Assembly: GCA_002425885.1 (NCBI GenBank) | Contig: DINC01000179.1 | Span: 17,692-25,375, forward strand | Direction of reading: 5' to 3' | From: Spirochaetia bacterium UBA5550 | Lineage (GTDB): Bacteria > Spirochaetota > UBA4802 > UBA5550 | DNA length: 7,684 nt | Shown here: piece after piece, positions 1-5,944 of the stretch | Layout of the letters: each line of letters starts with the position of its first letter | Position numbering within the stretch: position 1 is the first letter of the stretch | Position numbers and translations under genes: made by a program | Notes under the pieces: generated by a model | What the model was told of the DNA's origin: nothing | Seen by the model: the letters and a program-made list of their open reading frames with translations, nothing else | Databases searched by the model: none

Positions 1-1
1 T

Positions 2-169
2 GCTATTAATAAGAGGCATGAAATCTATTATGATGATGTCAGCGGAACAATGGCTGCTGTTAATTATTTCAAGAAACTTGCTTCAGACGGAAAGATGAAG
101 TTTGTCGAACTGGACGGCACTCCAAGCGTGAAGTCAGTCAGTGAAAATCTGGAAAAGAATCTTAAATAA
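2..169 (+). CDS. adk: Probable adenylate kinase, C-terminal 55 residues only (5' end outside window)
   Basis: The reading frame is open from the left edge and stops at TAA 167-169. The 55 visible residues fit the end of adenylate kinase, the cytosolic enzyme that interconverts ATP + AMP and 2 ADP. The visible pattern is an R-x-x-x-Y-Y stretch, then a predicted helix with N-Y-F, then S-D-G-K and a final strand F-V-E-L-D-G-T followed by S-V-x-x-V-S-E-N-L. This parallels the family's usual ending (Y..., YY, a short strand ending in DG, then a helix with V...I/L). The catalytic P-loop, AMP site and lid are all outside the window, so the call rests on this tail alone. Another nucleoside monophosphate kinase such as UMP/CMP kinase remains possible. 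A perfect hairpin terminator follows 14 bp downstream, so this gene ends its own transcription unit. Confidence 0.6.
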   Translation, partial: AINKRHEIYYDDVSGTMAAVNYFKKLASDGKMKFVELDGTPSVKSVSENLEKNLK

Positions 170-183
170 AATGACGAAACAGT

Positions 184-212
184 AAAAAAGGCTTTGAAAA
201 AAAGCCTTTTTT
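184..212 (+). terminator. Rho-independent terminator after the adenylate-kinase-like gene
   Basis: A perfect 12-bp inverted repeat pairs 184-195 (A6 GGC TTT) with 201-212 (AAA GCC T6) around a 5-nt loop GAAAA. The right arm ends in six T, giving a U-tract on the plus-strand transcript. The left arm begins with six A, so the structure could also stop minus-strand transcripts. It lies between the adenylate kinase tail and the cytochrome gene. Confidence 0.9.
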
Positions 213-248
213 ATTATACAGAATAAATGTATCAGAAGGAGATTATTT

Positions 249-491
249 ATGAAAAAAGTAATGATTGTTTTAGCAGCAGTTTCACTCTTTTCTGCGGCTC
301 TCTTTTCTAATCCTGCTATTATGGGTAAGCATAAGGATAAACTCAAAGACGGGAAGAAAGTGGACTGCGGATACTGTCATCAGACAGGGCTGAAAATACC
401 CCAGAAGAAGGGGCAGATTAAAGACGATAAGCTTAATGGTAAAAAGTATTCACAGATTAAGGGCTGCAATGGCAAGGGGTGCCATATCTGA
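249..491 (+). CDS. Small exported dihaem c-type cytochrome (CX2CH + CX4CH)
   Basis: This 80-residue protein starts with a classic signal peptide (two Lys, then a hydrophobic core about residues 4-19), with likely cleavage near residue 20. The mature part of about 60 residues is Lys-rich and would lie in the periplasm or on the cell surface. Two covalent haem-attachment motifs are visible: C40-G-Y-C43-H44 (CX2CH) and C73-N-G-K-G-C78-H79 (CX4CH), the latter spacing being known from tetrahaem cytochromes c3. The protein ends one residue after the second motif. The only other histidine is H28, so at most one haem can be bis-His within a monomer; M25 could serve the other haem if it remains in the mature protein. 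The ATG at 249 is fixed by AGAAGGAG (234-241) 7 nt upstream. The gene lies between two hairpins and appears monocistronic. The role is likely single-electron transfer; the redox partner is unknown. Confidence 0.85.
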   Translation: MKKVMIVLAAVSLFSAALFSNPAIMGKHKDKLKDGKKVDCGYCHQTGLKIPQKKGQIKDDKLNGKKYSQIKGCNGKGCHI

Positions 492-500
492 TAATCTCTC

Positions 501-530
501 CCCGGACTTACCCGCAATTGTAGGTCCGGG
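501..530 (+). terminator. Strong GC hairpin downstream of the cytochrome gene
   Basis: CCCGGAC (501-507) pairs perfectly with GTCCGGG (524-530). The stem extends inward through T-G, T-A, A-T and C-G pairs to 11 bp, around an 8-nt loop (512-519). It begins 9 bp after the stop codon. The following bases (TTGCATTCCTCC) are pyrimidine-rich but lack a clean T run, so this may be an imperfect terminator or a 3' mRNA-stabilising hairpin. Confidence 0.65.
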
Positions 531-571
531 TTGCATTCCTCCGTTTTATTCGTTTCCTCTCCTGTTTTTTT

Positions 572-600
572 ATGACATCCGGCTGCTTTTATTGTATATT
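572..600 (+). promoter_or_regulatory. Candidate sigma70-type promoter for the four-gene operon
   Basis: ATGACA (572-577) and TATATT (595-600) are separated by exactly 17 bp and each matches the consensus at five of six positions. They lie in the 200-bp spacer between the cytochrome hairpin and the gene starting at 692, about 90 bp upstream of that start. They would drive the membrane protein, PAS protein, MoxR and VWA genes. This is pattern matching only, and the spacer is AT-rich enough for chance matches. Confidence 0.4.
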
Positions 601-638
601 CAAATAACATTAATCATAGAGCTTTATTTTATTTGACA

Positions 639-663
639 TTACTGAAAAAATATGCTTCAGTGA
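639..663 (+). repeat. Imperfect inverted repeat in the operon leader (possible operator)
   Basis: TTACTGAA (639-646) and TTCAGTGA (656-663) form 8-bp arms with one mismatch (6 bp perfect: ACTGAA/TTCAGT) around a 9-nt spacer. The repeat sits directly after a TTGACA at 633-638 and 29 bp before the first start codon, downstream of the candidate promoter. It could be a regulator binding site or a small leader hairpin. A 6-bp perfect arm can easily arise by chance in AT-rich DNA. Confidence 0.25.
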
Positions 664-691
664 CAGAACTATAAAAAGAAGAGTGTGTGTT

Positions 692-1072
692 ATGGAAACA
701 AAATACAGATTGGCTGTTATCTTCAATATCATTCCGGCAGTAATAAATATTATTGTATCAGTTTGGTTCTTTGTCAGTTTTGCAGGACTGGAGTTCAGGG
801 GATATCTTCTCGGCACAATACTTGGAATAATACTTTCTGTTATATGGCTTGTTCAGGTCAGGAAAGCTTCCGGAACTCACGCAATAAAGCTTCTTAAACT
901 CACCTACAAATGGTTTTTTGTTAAATTTGCTGTACTGGTGGTTTTTATTGCCGGAGTTTATTATCTCATTGAATTCAGCAGGGAGTGGTTTGTGGTATCA
1001 TTCTTTGTGGCGCTGGCCATGAGTGCCGTGGTTGAACTCTGGTTTTACAGTTCAATAAGCAAAGATAGCTGA
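692..1072 (+). CDS. Four-helix integral membrane protein, faintly ATP synthase subunit I (AtpI)-like
   Basis: This 126-residue protein consists almost entirely of four predicted membrane helices, near residues 7-30, 37-55, 74-94 and 97-118, with a basic loop (R57, K58, K66, K69) between helices 2 and 3. The layout of LLG near the start of helix 2, a basic loop and a Lys inside helix 3 (F-V-K78-F) recalls the small AtpI family, but the resemblance is weak and no ATP synthase genes are nearby. I chose ATG 692 because AAGAAGAG (676-683) lies 8 nt upstream; the in-frame GTG at 683 would overlap that site. It is the first of four closely spaced same-strand genes and could be the membrane anchor for the sensor/MoxR/VWA proteins encoded after it (inference). 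No catalytic or metal-binding motif is visible. Confidence 0.75.
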   Translation: METKYRLAVIFNIIPAVINIIVSVWFFVSFAGLEFRGYLLGTILGIILSVIWLVQVRKASGTHAIKLLKLTYKWFFVKFAVLVVFIAGVYYLIEFSREWFVVSFFVALAMSAVVELWFYSSISKDS

Positions 1073-1105
1073 TTTTTCTCCAATAATTAATGGCAGGGAC
1101 TATTT

Positions 1106-2716
1106 ATGGGAATTGAAAATCTTAAGAAAAAGTCGCATGAAGAACTTATTGAAATAATAGAAAAACTTAATCAGCAATATGAAATAAGTATTGATGATGA
1201 AAATAATGAGTTCAGATCCGTTGATTTCAGGACAATAGTTGAAGCTGCCTATGATATTATCTTTGTGATTAACAAGGATATGAGGATTCAGTACACAAAC
1301 CAGGCGTGGAAAGACGCTCTTGCTTCTCGGGATGCAACACCCGGAAGGCTTTACACTGACTACCTTCATGAGATAGAGCTTGAAAGGGGAAACTTTGTCG
1401 TAGAATCGGTTCTCAAAAAAGGGCAGGTTTTCAGAAATGAGCTTCTGAAGATATATGAAAACGGGAAACCCTATTACTTCATGACAAACTTTTCACCTAT
1501 CAAATCAAAAACAGGTGATATTATCGCTCTTATCGGAGTTATGCGTAACTATACCGAACAGTACTCGATGCAGAAAAAGCTTAAAGAGAATTCCAGAATT
1601 CTTGAGGATAAGGTTCAGGAACAGATAAGGCAGGCTGAGGAACTGAAGAACCTCAGAGATTTAAATGAGGATATTATAAACAATGCACCTATCGGTATGT
1701 TTATGGTGGATTCCTCCGGTATTGTAATCAATGAAAATCCTGTTCTCAGTAAAATAATGGTGAGGGAGCAGAACTCACTTATAGGAATTAATATTATAAA
1801 ATATTCCGGTTTTATTGAAGCCGGATTCACCAGAATTTTTGAAGAAGTACTTTTTTCCAGGAAAACAATCAAAGCTAATGAAATAAGATATATACCGATT
1901 TCAGGCCTGACGGAACTTGTGGTGAATGTAACTTTTGACCCAATTCTTAACCGTTCCGGTAATGTCGAAAGAGTACTCATTATGATCGAGGACGTTACTG
2001 AGCAGGTTCAGGCCAGGGTAAAGGCGAACCGTAATGAAAAGATGAGCGCACTCGGACTCCTCGCATCCGGTGTTGCTTCTGAATTGAAAGGCCATATCAA
2101 CAAGATGGTAATGGATCTTAACTTTGTTGATACCAATGTTGAGGAACACAGTCCGGCAGAGGAATATGTTGACTCTCTTAAAAAAGAACTTGAACGGATT
2201 AAGACTATCTCTGAGCAGCTTCTTGCTCTTTCTGTTATTGATGAGAGAGAAAAAGATGTATGCGAGTTGAACAAAATTGTTACCGGTCACCCGATTGATG
2301 TTTTCATTAACAGGCTGAAAAATGACGGCATGAATGTTGTGATTAATCTTCCTGAAGTAAGTCCCGAAGTTGTTGCTACACCAAATCAGATTCAGCAGCT
2401 TCTGATCCAGTTTCTTGAAAATGCCGAAGATGCAATAGAGCCTGAGGGGACTATCGAGATTTCAGTTGAGTCGATTGTTGAGGGTGATGAGGCTTATGCT
2501 GTACTCACTGTGACTGATGACGGTATGGGAATACCGGAAGAACATATGAAAAAAATATTTCAGCCTTTCTATACAACCAAAGGTAAAAAAGGTACCGGTT
2601 TAGGGCTTATGATTGCCATGAACATTATAAGCAATTTAGGCGGGACTATCGGTGTAAAAACAGAACCGGGTATCGGTACCTCATTTAGAGTGGTATTGCC
2701 GCAGAGGAATAAGTAG
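1106..2716 (+). CDS. PAS-PAS histidine-kinase-like ATPase lacking the phospho-acceptor His
   Basis: This 536-residue protein has no membrane segment and should be cytoplasmic. Order of parts: a short N-terminal coiled coil (about 4-26); PAS domain 1 (about 42-152); a charged coiled coil (about 153-185); PAS domain 2 (about 186-302); a dimerisation-helix region (about 305-375); and a GHKL ATP-binding domain (about 385-534). The ATP-binding boxes look complete: N box with N439 in ENAEDAI, G1 box D472-G-M-G-I-P, F box FQPFYTT (485-491), G2 box G-T-G-L-G-L (496-501). The HisKA motif, normally SLGxLAAGVAHEINNPL, reads SALGLLASGVASELKGHI: the phosphorylated His is S325 and the Pro five residues later is H330. 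It therefore resembles NtrB-type kinases but cannot use the usual acceptor. No response regulator is encoded in the window. The gene follows the membrane protein by 33 bp and precedes the MoxR gene by 18 bp. ATG 1106 has a modest AGGGA site (1095-1099). Confidence 0.88.
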   Translation: MGIENLKKKSHEELIEIIEKLNQQYEISIDDENNEFRSVDFRTIVEAAYDIIFVINKDMRIQYTNQAWKDALASRDATPGRLYTDYLHEIELERGNFVVESVLKKGQVFRNELLKIYENGKPYYFMTNFSPIKSKTGDIIALIGVMRNYTEQYSMQKKLKENSRILEDKVQEQIRQAEELKNLRDLNEDIINNAPIGMFMVDSSGIVINENPVLSKIMVREQNSLIGINIIKYSGFIEAGFTRIFEEVLFSRKTIKANEIRYIPISGLTELVVNVTFDPILNRSGNVERVLIMIEDVTEQVQARVKANRNEKMSALGLLASGVASELKGHINKMVMDLNFVDTNVEEHSPAEEYVDSLKKELERIKTISEQLLALSVIDEREKDVCELNKIVTGHPIDVFINRLKNDGMNVVINLPEVSPEVVATPNQIQQLLIQFLENAEDAIEPEGTIEISVESIVEGDEAYAVLTVTDDGMGIPEEHMKKIFQPFYTTKGKKGTGLGLMIAMNIISNLGGTIGVKTEPGIGTSFRVVLPQRNK

Positions 2717-2734
2717 AGGGGAGGCTCCATTTAT

Positions 2735-4216
2735 ATGATCAGCAACCGTGAAGAAGTAAAGAATATATTCGAAAAAGACGGATACAAAATAATTATACTT
2801 GATGAGAAGCCGGAGGGATCCGGTATTGATGGTGCCCTGGAAGCGGCCCATGCCGGTGTTCCCGGTGTAATGCCTGAATTTACTGAAATTAAAGAGACCA
2901 TCAGAAGGGCTCAGGGGATTTCCGGTGGTGAACTTGTGAAGATGATCCCCGAAGGGGAATATGATATACCCACAATCGTTGAATACCTGAACTGGCATAT
3001 GCAGAATATCGGTGAGACTGTAATAGGCCGCAGCGATATAATTATGCAGGCTATTTACGCCATTCTTACAGGTGAGCATATGCTTCTCCTGAGCCGTACA
3101 GGTATGGCTAAGTCTTATCTCGCAAGTTCAATATTTAATATATTTGAAGGCGCAAGGATATTTTCATCTCAGGCGAGCAAAGATCAGACTCCTGACAACT
3201 ATTTCGGCCCGTATAACATTGAAGAGTTCAGGAAGGGGCGGATCAGGCATAACATAAAGGGCTCGATTATTGAAGCGAACCTTGTGTTTCTTGATGAGTT
3301 TTTCGACGCAAGCGATGTAGTTTTAAGGTCACTCCTCTCAGTGCTTAATGAACGAAAATTTGTTAACGGCTCTGAGCAGATAGATGCTGTTGTCCATACA
3401 GCTGTTGCAACTGCCAACTATATGAGGATGAATGAGGTCACAGAGGCTGTTCTTGACAGATTCACCTATAAAGCTATTATTCCGGAAGACAACAATGTCT
3501 ATAATCAGCTGCTCATTGACCAGACATATACTTCAAGCAGGGGAAGGCCCATTGAGCCGGAAAAAAAGATCTTTTTTAACCAGATACTTTTTCTGCATGA
3601 TATAATAACGAATAAGCACAGGGATATAAAAATTGTTGTCCCTGAATTCATCTACTTCATGAAGAATGTTTTTGTGACAAAGTACACCAGCGAGATGAGA
3701 AAGAATGATCACAAATTTTTCATCAGTCCGAGAAAACAGGCTAAACTTGGTGATTTCCTCCGGGCATCTGCTGTTATTAACAACAGGTTTGAAGTTACCA
3801 TGGATGATCTTAGAGATATGCATATAGCGCTCTGTACACTTAACAGCTATGTCTCCGTGAAAAACCTCGATAAATCTGAAAAGGATCTCTATCTTGATGT
3901 ATATCAGAAGACAATGAATCACTTCAAAGCTAACGGCGCTATTTCACAGATAGAGTTTCTTCTGAATATCAGACAGCTTTTTGAGGAAATCAGAAATGAT
4001 CCGGAGAAGAAGGAACTGATTCTGAAAAAGAGTTCGGTTCTGGACAGCCTGAGGAACCTGCTGAAAATGGTTTTTTCAGGAAGACGGAGAGATGATGAGG
4101 AAGAGGCTCTTACACTGGAGTCCCTGAAAAAAAGCGTGTTTGAGGTCAACTCCTCGGTGGAAGAGGTTAACGAACTTAAAAATGGAATTCTTAAAGAATA
4201 CAGGGATCTGATCTAA
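2735..4216 (+). CDS. MoxR-family AAA+ ATPase, RavA-like
   Basis: This 493-residue protein is close to the length of E. coli RavA (about 498). Residues 1-90 are an N-terminal extension I cannot assign. The AAA+ core follows: a divergent Walker A S120-R-T-G-M-A-K126-S127 (the family usually has GPPGxAKS/T), the MoxR pattern T-P-D-N-Y-F-G-P (152-159), Walker B V-F-L-D187-E188, then S-L-L-S-V-L-N-E-R-K-F, sensor 1 T-A-N228, a candidate arginine finger in L-D-R242-F and sensor 2 S-P-R333. The C-terminal about 110 residues are helical and charged. MoxR proteins form hexamers that use ATP to remodel or activate partner proteins, usually with a VWA protein encoded next door. That partner follows here after 11 bp. 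ATG 2735 is supported by AGAGGGGAGG (2715-2724). The lid after sensor 1 and the block S-P-R...L-x-A-S-A-x-x-x-x-R fit the RavA subgroup better than the short (about 330 residue) MoxR type. Confidence 0.9.
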   Translation: MISNREEVKNIFEKDGYKIIILDEKPEGSGIDGALEAAHAGVPGVMPEFTEIKETIRRAQGISGGELVKMIPEGEYDIPTIVEYLNWHMQNIGETVIGRSDIIMQAIYAILTGEHMLLLSRTGMAKSYLASSIFNIFEGARIFSSQASKDQTPDNYFGPYNIEEFRKGRIRHNIKGSIIEANLVFLDEFFDASDVVLRSLLSVLNERKFVNGSEQIDAVVHTAVATANYMRMNEVTEAVLDRFTYKAIIPEDNNVYNQLLIDQTYTSSRGRPIEPEKKIFFNQILFLHDIITNKHRDIKIVVPEFIYFMKNVFVTKYTSEMRKNDHKFFISPRKQAKLGDFLRASAVINNRFEVTMDDLRDMHIALCTLNSYVSVKNLDKSEKDLYLDVYQKTMNHFKANGAISQIEFLLNIRQLFEEIRNDPEKKELILKKSSVLDSLRNLLKMVFSGRRRDDEEEALTLESLKKSVFEVNSSVEEVNELKNGILKEYRDLI

Positions 4217-4227
4217 GAGGGCCCTGT

Positions 4228-5904
4228 ATGTCTTCTCAATTTAATGGTGAGGATTTTTTTGAGTACTGGGATTCCCTGGGGCTCTTCGATAATATCCAGG
4301 TGATACTCCCTCCTCAATTCCTTGTTCTTTTTGAGATAGCAAGAAATCTTTTCACTGACAGGACATCTGCTGACGCATTTAATGCCATTGAAGAGATTTC
4401 AAAGGAGGACGCAGTATATATCCCCGAAAGGGAACAGAGCATCTCCGTTAACAGAATTGAGCGTCAGGTCCCCCTGAGCGATAGAATGGAGATCGAAACA
4501 TACAAGAATATCATTGACCTGAAAAGGGCTCTCCCCAGGGAACTTGCAATGGATGATGATATCTTCTCCGCCAAACTTTTTACCAGGACACTTATGGTTC
4601 AGAAGCATTATGAATCCGAAAGTGATCACTTTAAACCAGTAACAACACTCATAAATGAATCCGGCAGAGATGCCAACCGTTTTGAGCAGATATTTTATAT
4701 TCTTCTTGATACATCCAGATCAATGGATATGCACATGAGAGCTTTTTATTCAAAGTGTATAGTTGCTGAATTCCTCAGAAGAAAGCTTACAACAAACGCG
4801 CGTCTTTTTTTCAGAACATTTGATACACAGACAGGGGACCTCTATAAAATTGAAAAGAAAGAGGATTACCCTTTTCTCATCGAAAAAGTTTTATTCGCCA
4901 CTACCGGAGGGGTAAGCACCAATCTCCAGAAAGCTGTGTACCAGGCTGTTGATGATATAAACTATACAAAGGATATGGCAAACGCGGAGATTCTTGTCGT
5001 CACTGACGGTGTCAGCAGAATTGATCCTGACGAAATGATTGCCAGGCTCGGCAATGTGAAGCTTCATGTGCTGAAAATTGGTGAGGATATGCCTGAACCC
5101 GATTTCTATGAAATAAAATCAGCTTTTGCCGGGGAGGGGGTCGATTTCGACCCCACTACAATCAAGCTGAAGGATGTTAAGAATATAATCAATAATCCGG
5201 ATTCCTGCGAGAAACCTCTTACTGCCTACGAAAAACGTGCGTACAGGCTGATTCTTGATTATTCCAACAGGATGTTCAAGGATCTTAAAAGGGTGGCAAA
5301 AAATTATATCGAAGTGGGTGACCTGAAGACAGAGGGCCTCTACGATGTATCTTATGAGAATCTTGAAAACCTTTTTCACTGGATTAAAAAACTGGAGAGC
5401 ACAGATCCCCGTTTCCTCAACGGAGATGAGAAGGAACGCCTTTATAAACAGGTTTTTTTCCTGGGGCAGTATCTCAAAATGCTTATTGAATACGGAAAGA
5501 CAAATCAGGTTGAGCTTAAAGCCTTCTATAGCCGTATAGAAAAGCTGAAGTCGGAACTGATGAAGGACACTGAACTTTTCCTCATGATAGTACGTGCCGG
5601 GAAATACCACGAAGACAAAAAGAAGCTGAAACTCGACAGAAAAGAAGCCCGCAAGCTTATGAAAAACATGTCGATGAAAAAACAGAAGATAACAACAGAG
5701 GACATGAAAAGAGCACAGCTTTCCTTCAGTTTCCAGCCGGGAGAAGGGAGTGTCGGTATGCTCTTTAAACTCCTCTTTATAAAACTGATGCAGTTCCTGA
5801 AGATTCTATTCACAAATCCTAAATCTCTCTTTAAAAAAGAGGAGGGGGAGAAATTCGCAGGTATTGAGTATTATGACGGTAAAGATAAGAAAACCCTTCG
5901 TTAA
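4228..5904 (+). CDS. VWA-domain protein, ViaA-like partner of the MoxR ATPase
   Basis: This 558-residue protein has a von Willebrand factor A domain at about 153-290 with a complete metal-ion-dependent adhesion site: D161-T-S163-R-S165 (usually DxSGS; Gly is Arg here), T231 after a Gly-Gly turn, and D260 in V-T-D-G. Residues 1-150 are helical and include an L-P-P-Q-F-L-V-L-F segment. About 270 residues follow the VWA domain. In E. coli ViaA (483 residues) the VWA domain is at the C-terminus, so this tail is unusual. It is highly charged, then carries a Lys-punctuated hydrophobic helix at about 510-528 (K514, K519, K525) that could lie on the membrane surface. In MoxR/VWA systems the VWA protein binds the ATPase ring and the client. 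ATG 4228 follows the MoxR stop by 11 bp, and AAGAGGG (4215-4221) overlaps that stop codon, consistent with coupled translation. It is the last gene of the operon. Confidence 0.88.
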   Translation: MSSQFNGEDFFEYWDSLGLFDNIQVILPPQFLVLFEIARNLFTDRTSADAFNAIEEISKEDAVYIPEREQSISVNRIERQVPLSDRMEIETYKNIIDLKRALPRELAMDDDIFSAKLFTRTLMVQKHYESESDHFKPVTTLINESGRDANRFEQIFYILLDTSRSMDMHMRAFYSKCIVAEFLRRKLTTNARLFFRTFDTQTGDLYKIEKKEDYPFLIEKVLFATTGGVSTNLQKAVYQAVDDINYTKDMANAEILVVTDGVSRIDPDEMIARLGNVKLHVLKIGEDMPEPDFYEIKSAFAGEGVDFDPTTIKLKDVKNIINNPDSCEKPLTAYEKRAYRLILDYSNRMFKDLKRVAKNYIEVGDLKTEGLYDVSYENLENLFHWIKKLESTDPRFLNGDEKERLYKQVFFLGQYLKMLIEYGKTNQVELKAFYSRIEKLKSELMKDTELFLMIVRAGKYHEDKKKLKLDRKEARKLMKNMSMKKQKITTEDMKRAQLSFSFQPGEGSVGMLFKLLFIKLMQFLKILFTNPKSLFKKEEGEKFAGIEYYDGKDKKTLR

Positions 5905-5919
5905 AAATGAAGGGTTTTC
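5889..5919. terminator. Hairpin terminator between convergent genes
   Basis: GAAAACCCTTC (5889-5899) pairs perfectly over 11 bp with GAAGGGTTTTC (5909-5919) around a 9-nt loop that contains the VWA stop codon (TAA 5902-5904). The right arm carries TTTT for the plus transcript and the left arm gives TTTT for minus transcripts. It lies 26 bp beyond the end of the minus-strand epimerase gene, so it can serve both directions. Confidence 0.8.
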
Positions 5920-5944
5920 CGTGTGATGCGCAAGCTTCAGTTTT

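Noticed and set aside
436..636. 66-codon plus-strand frame overlapping the cytochrome gene
   Set aside because: It shares the cytochrome's 3' end in another frame, runs through the hairpin at 501-530 and has no ribosome binding site; its hydrophobic tail comes from translating T-rich spacer DNA.
633..656. Promoter formed by TTGACA (633-638) and TATGCT (651-656)
   Set aside because: The spacing is only 12 bp, too short for a sigma70-type promoter; the 572-600 pair with a 17-bp spacer fits better.
683..691. GTG start at 683 for the four-helix membrane protein
   Set aside because: The GTG overlaps the end of the AAGAAGAG ribosome binding site that is well spaced from ATG 692, so the ATG is the better start.
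692..1072. Assigning atpI to the membrane protein
   Set aside because: Only helix count, length and one Lys resemble AtpI, and no ATP synthase genes are adjacent, so the symbol is not justified.
2681..3079. 132-codon open frame on the minus strand across the PAS/MoxR junction
   Set aside because: It overlaps the ends of two clear plus-strand genes and its protein looks random in composition.
5119..5610. 163-codon open frame on the minus strand
   Set aside because: It lies wholly inside the well-supported VWA gene on the other strand, has no ribosome binding site and shows no domain; it is a shadow frame.
2735..5904. Naming the pair ravA and viaA outright
   Set aside because: The architecture and motifs are RavA/ViaA-like, but the MoxR N-terminus, its Walker A loop and the long VWA tail differ enough that orthology is unproven.
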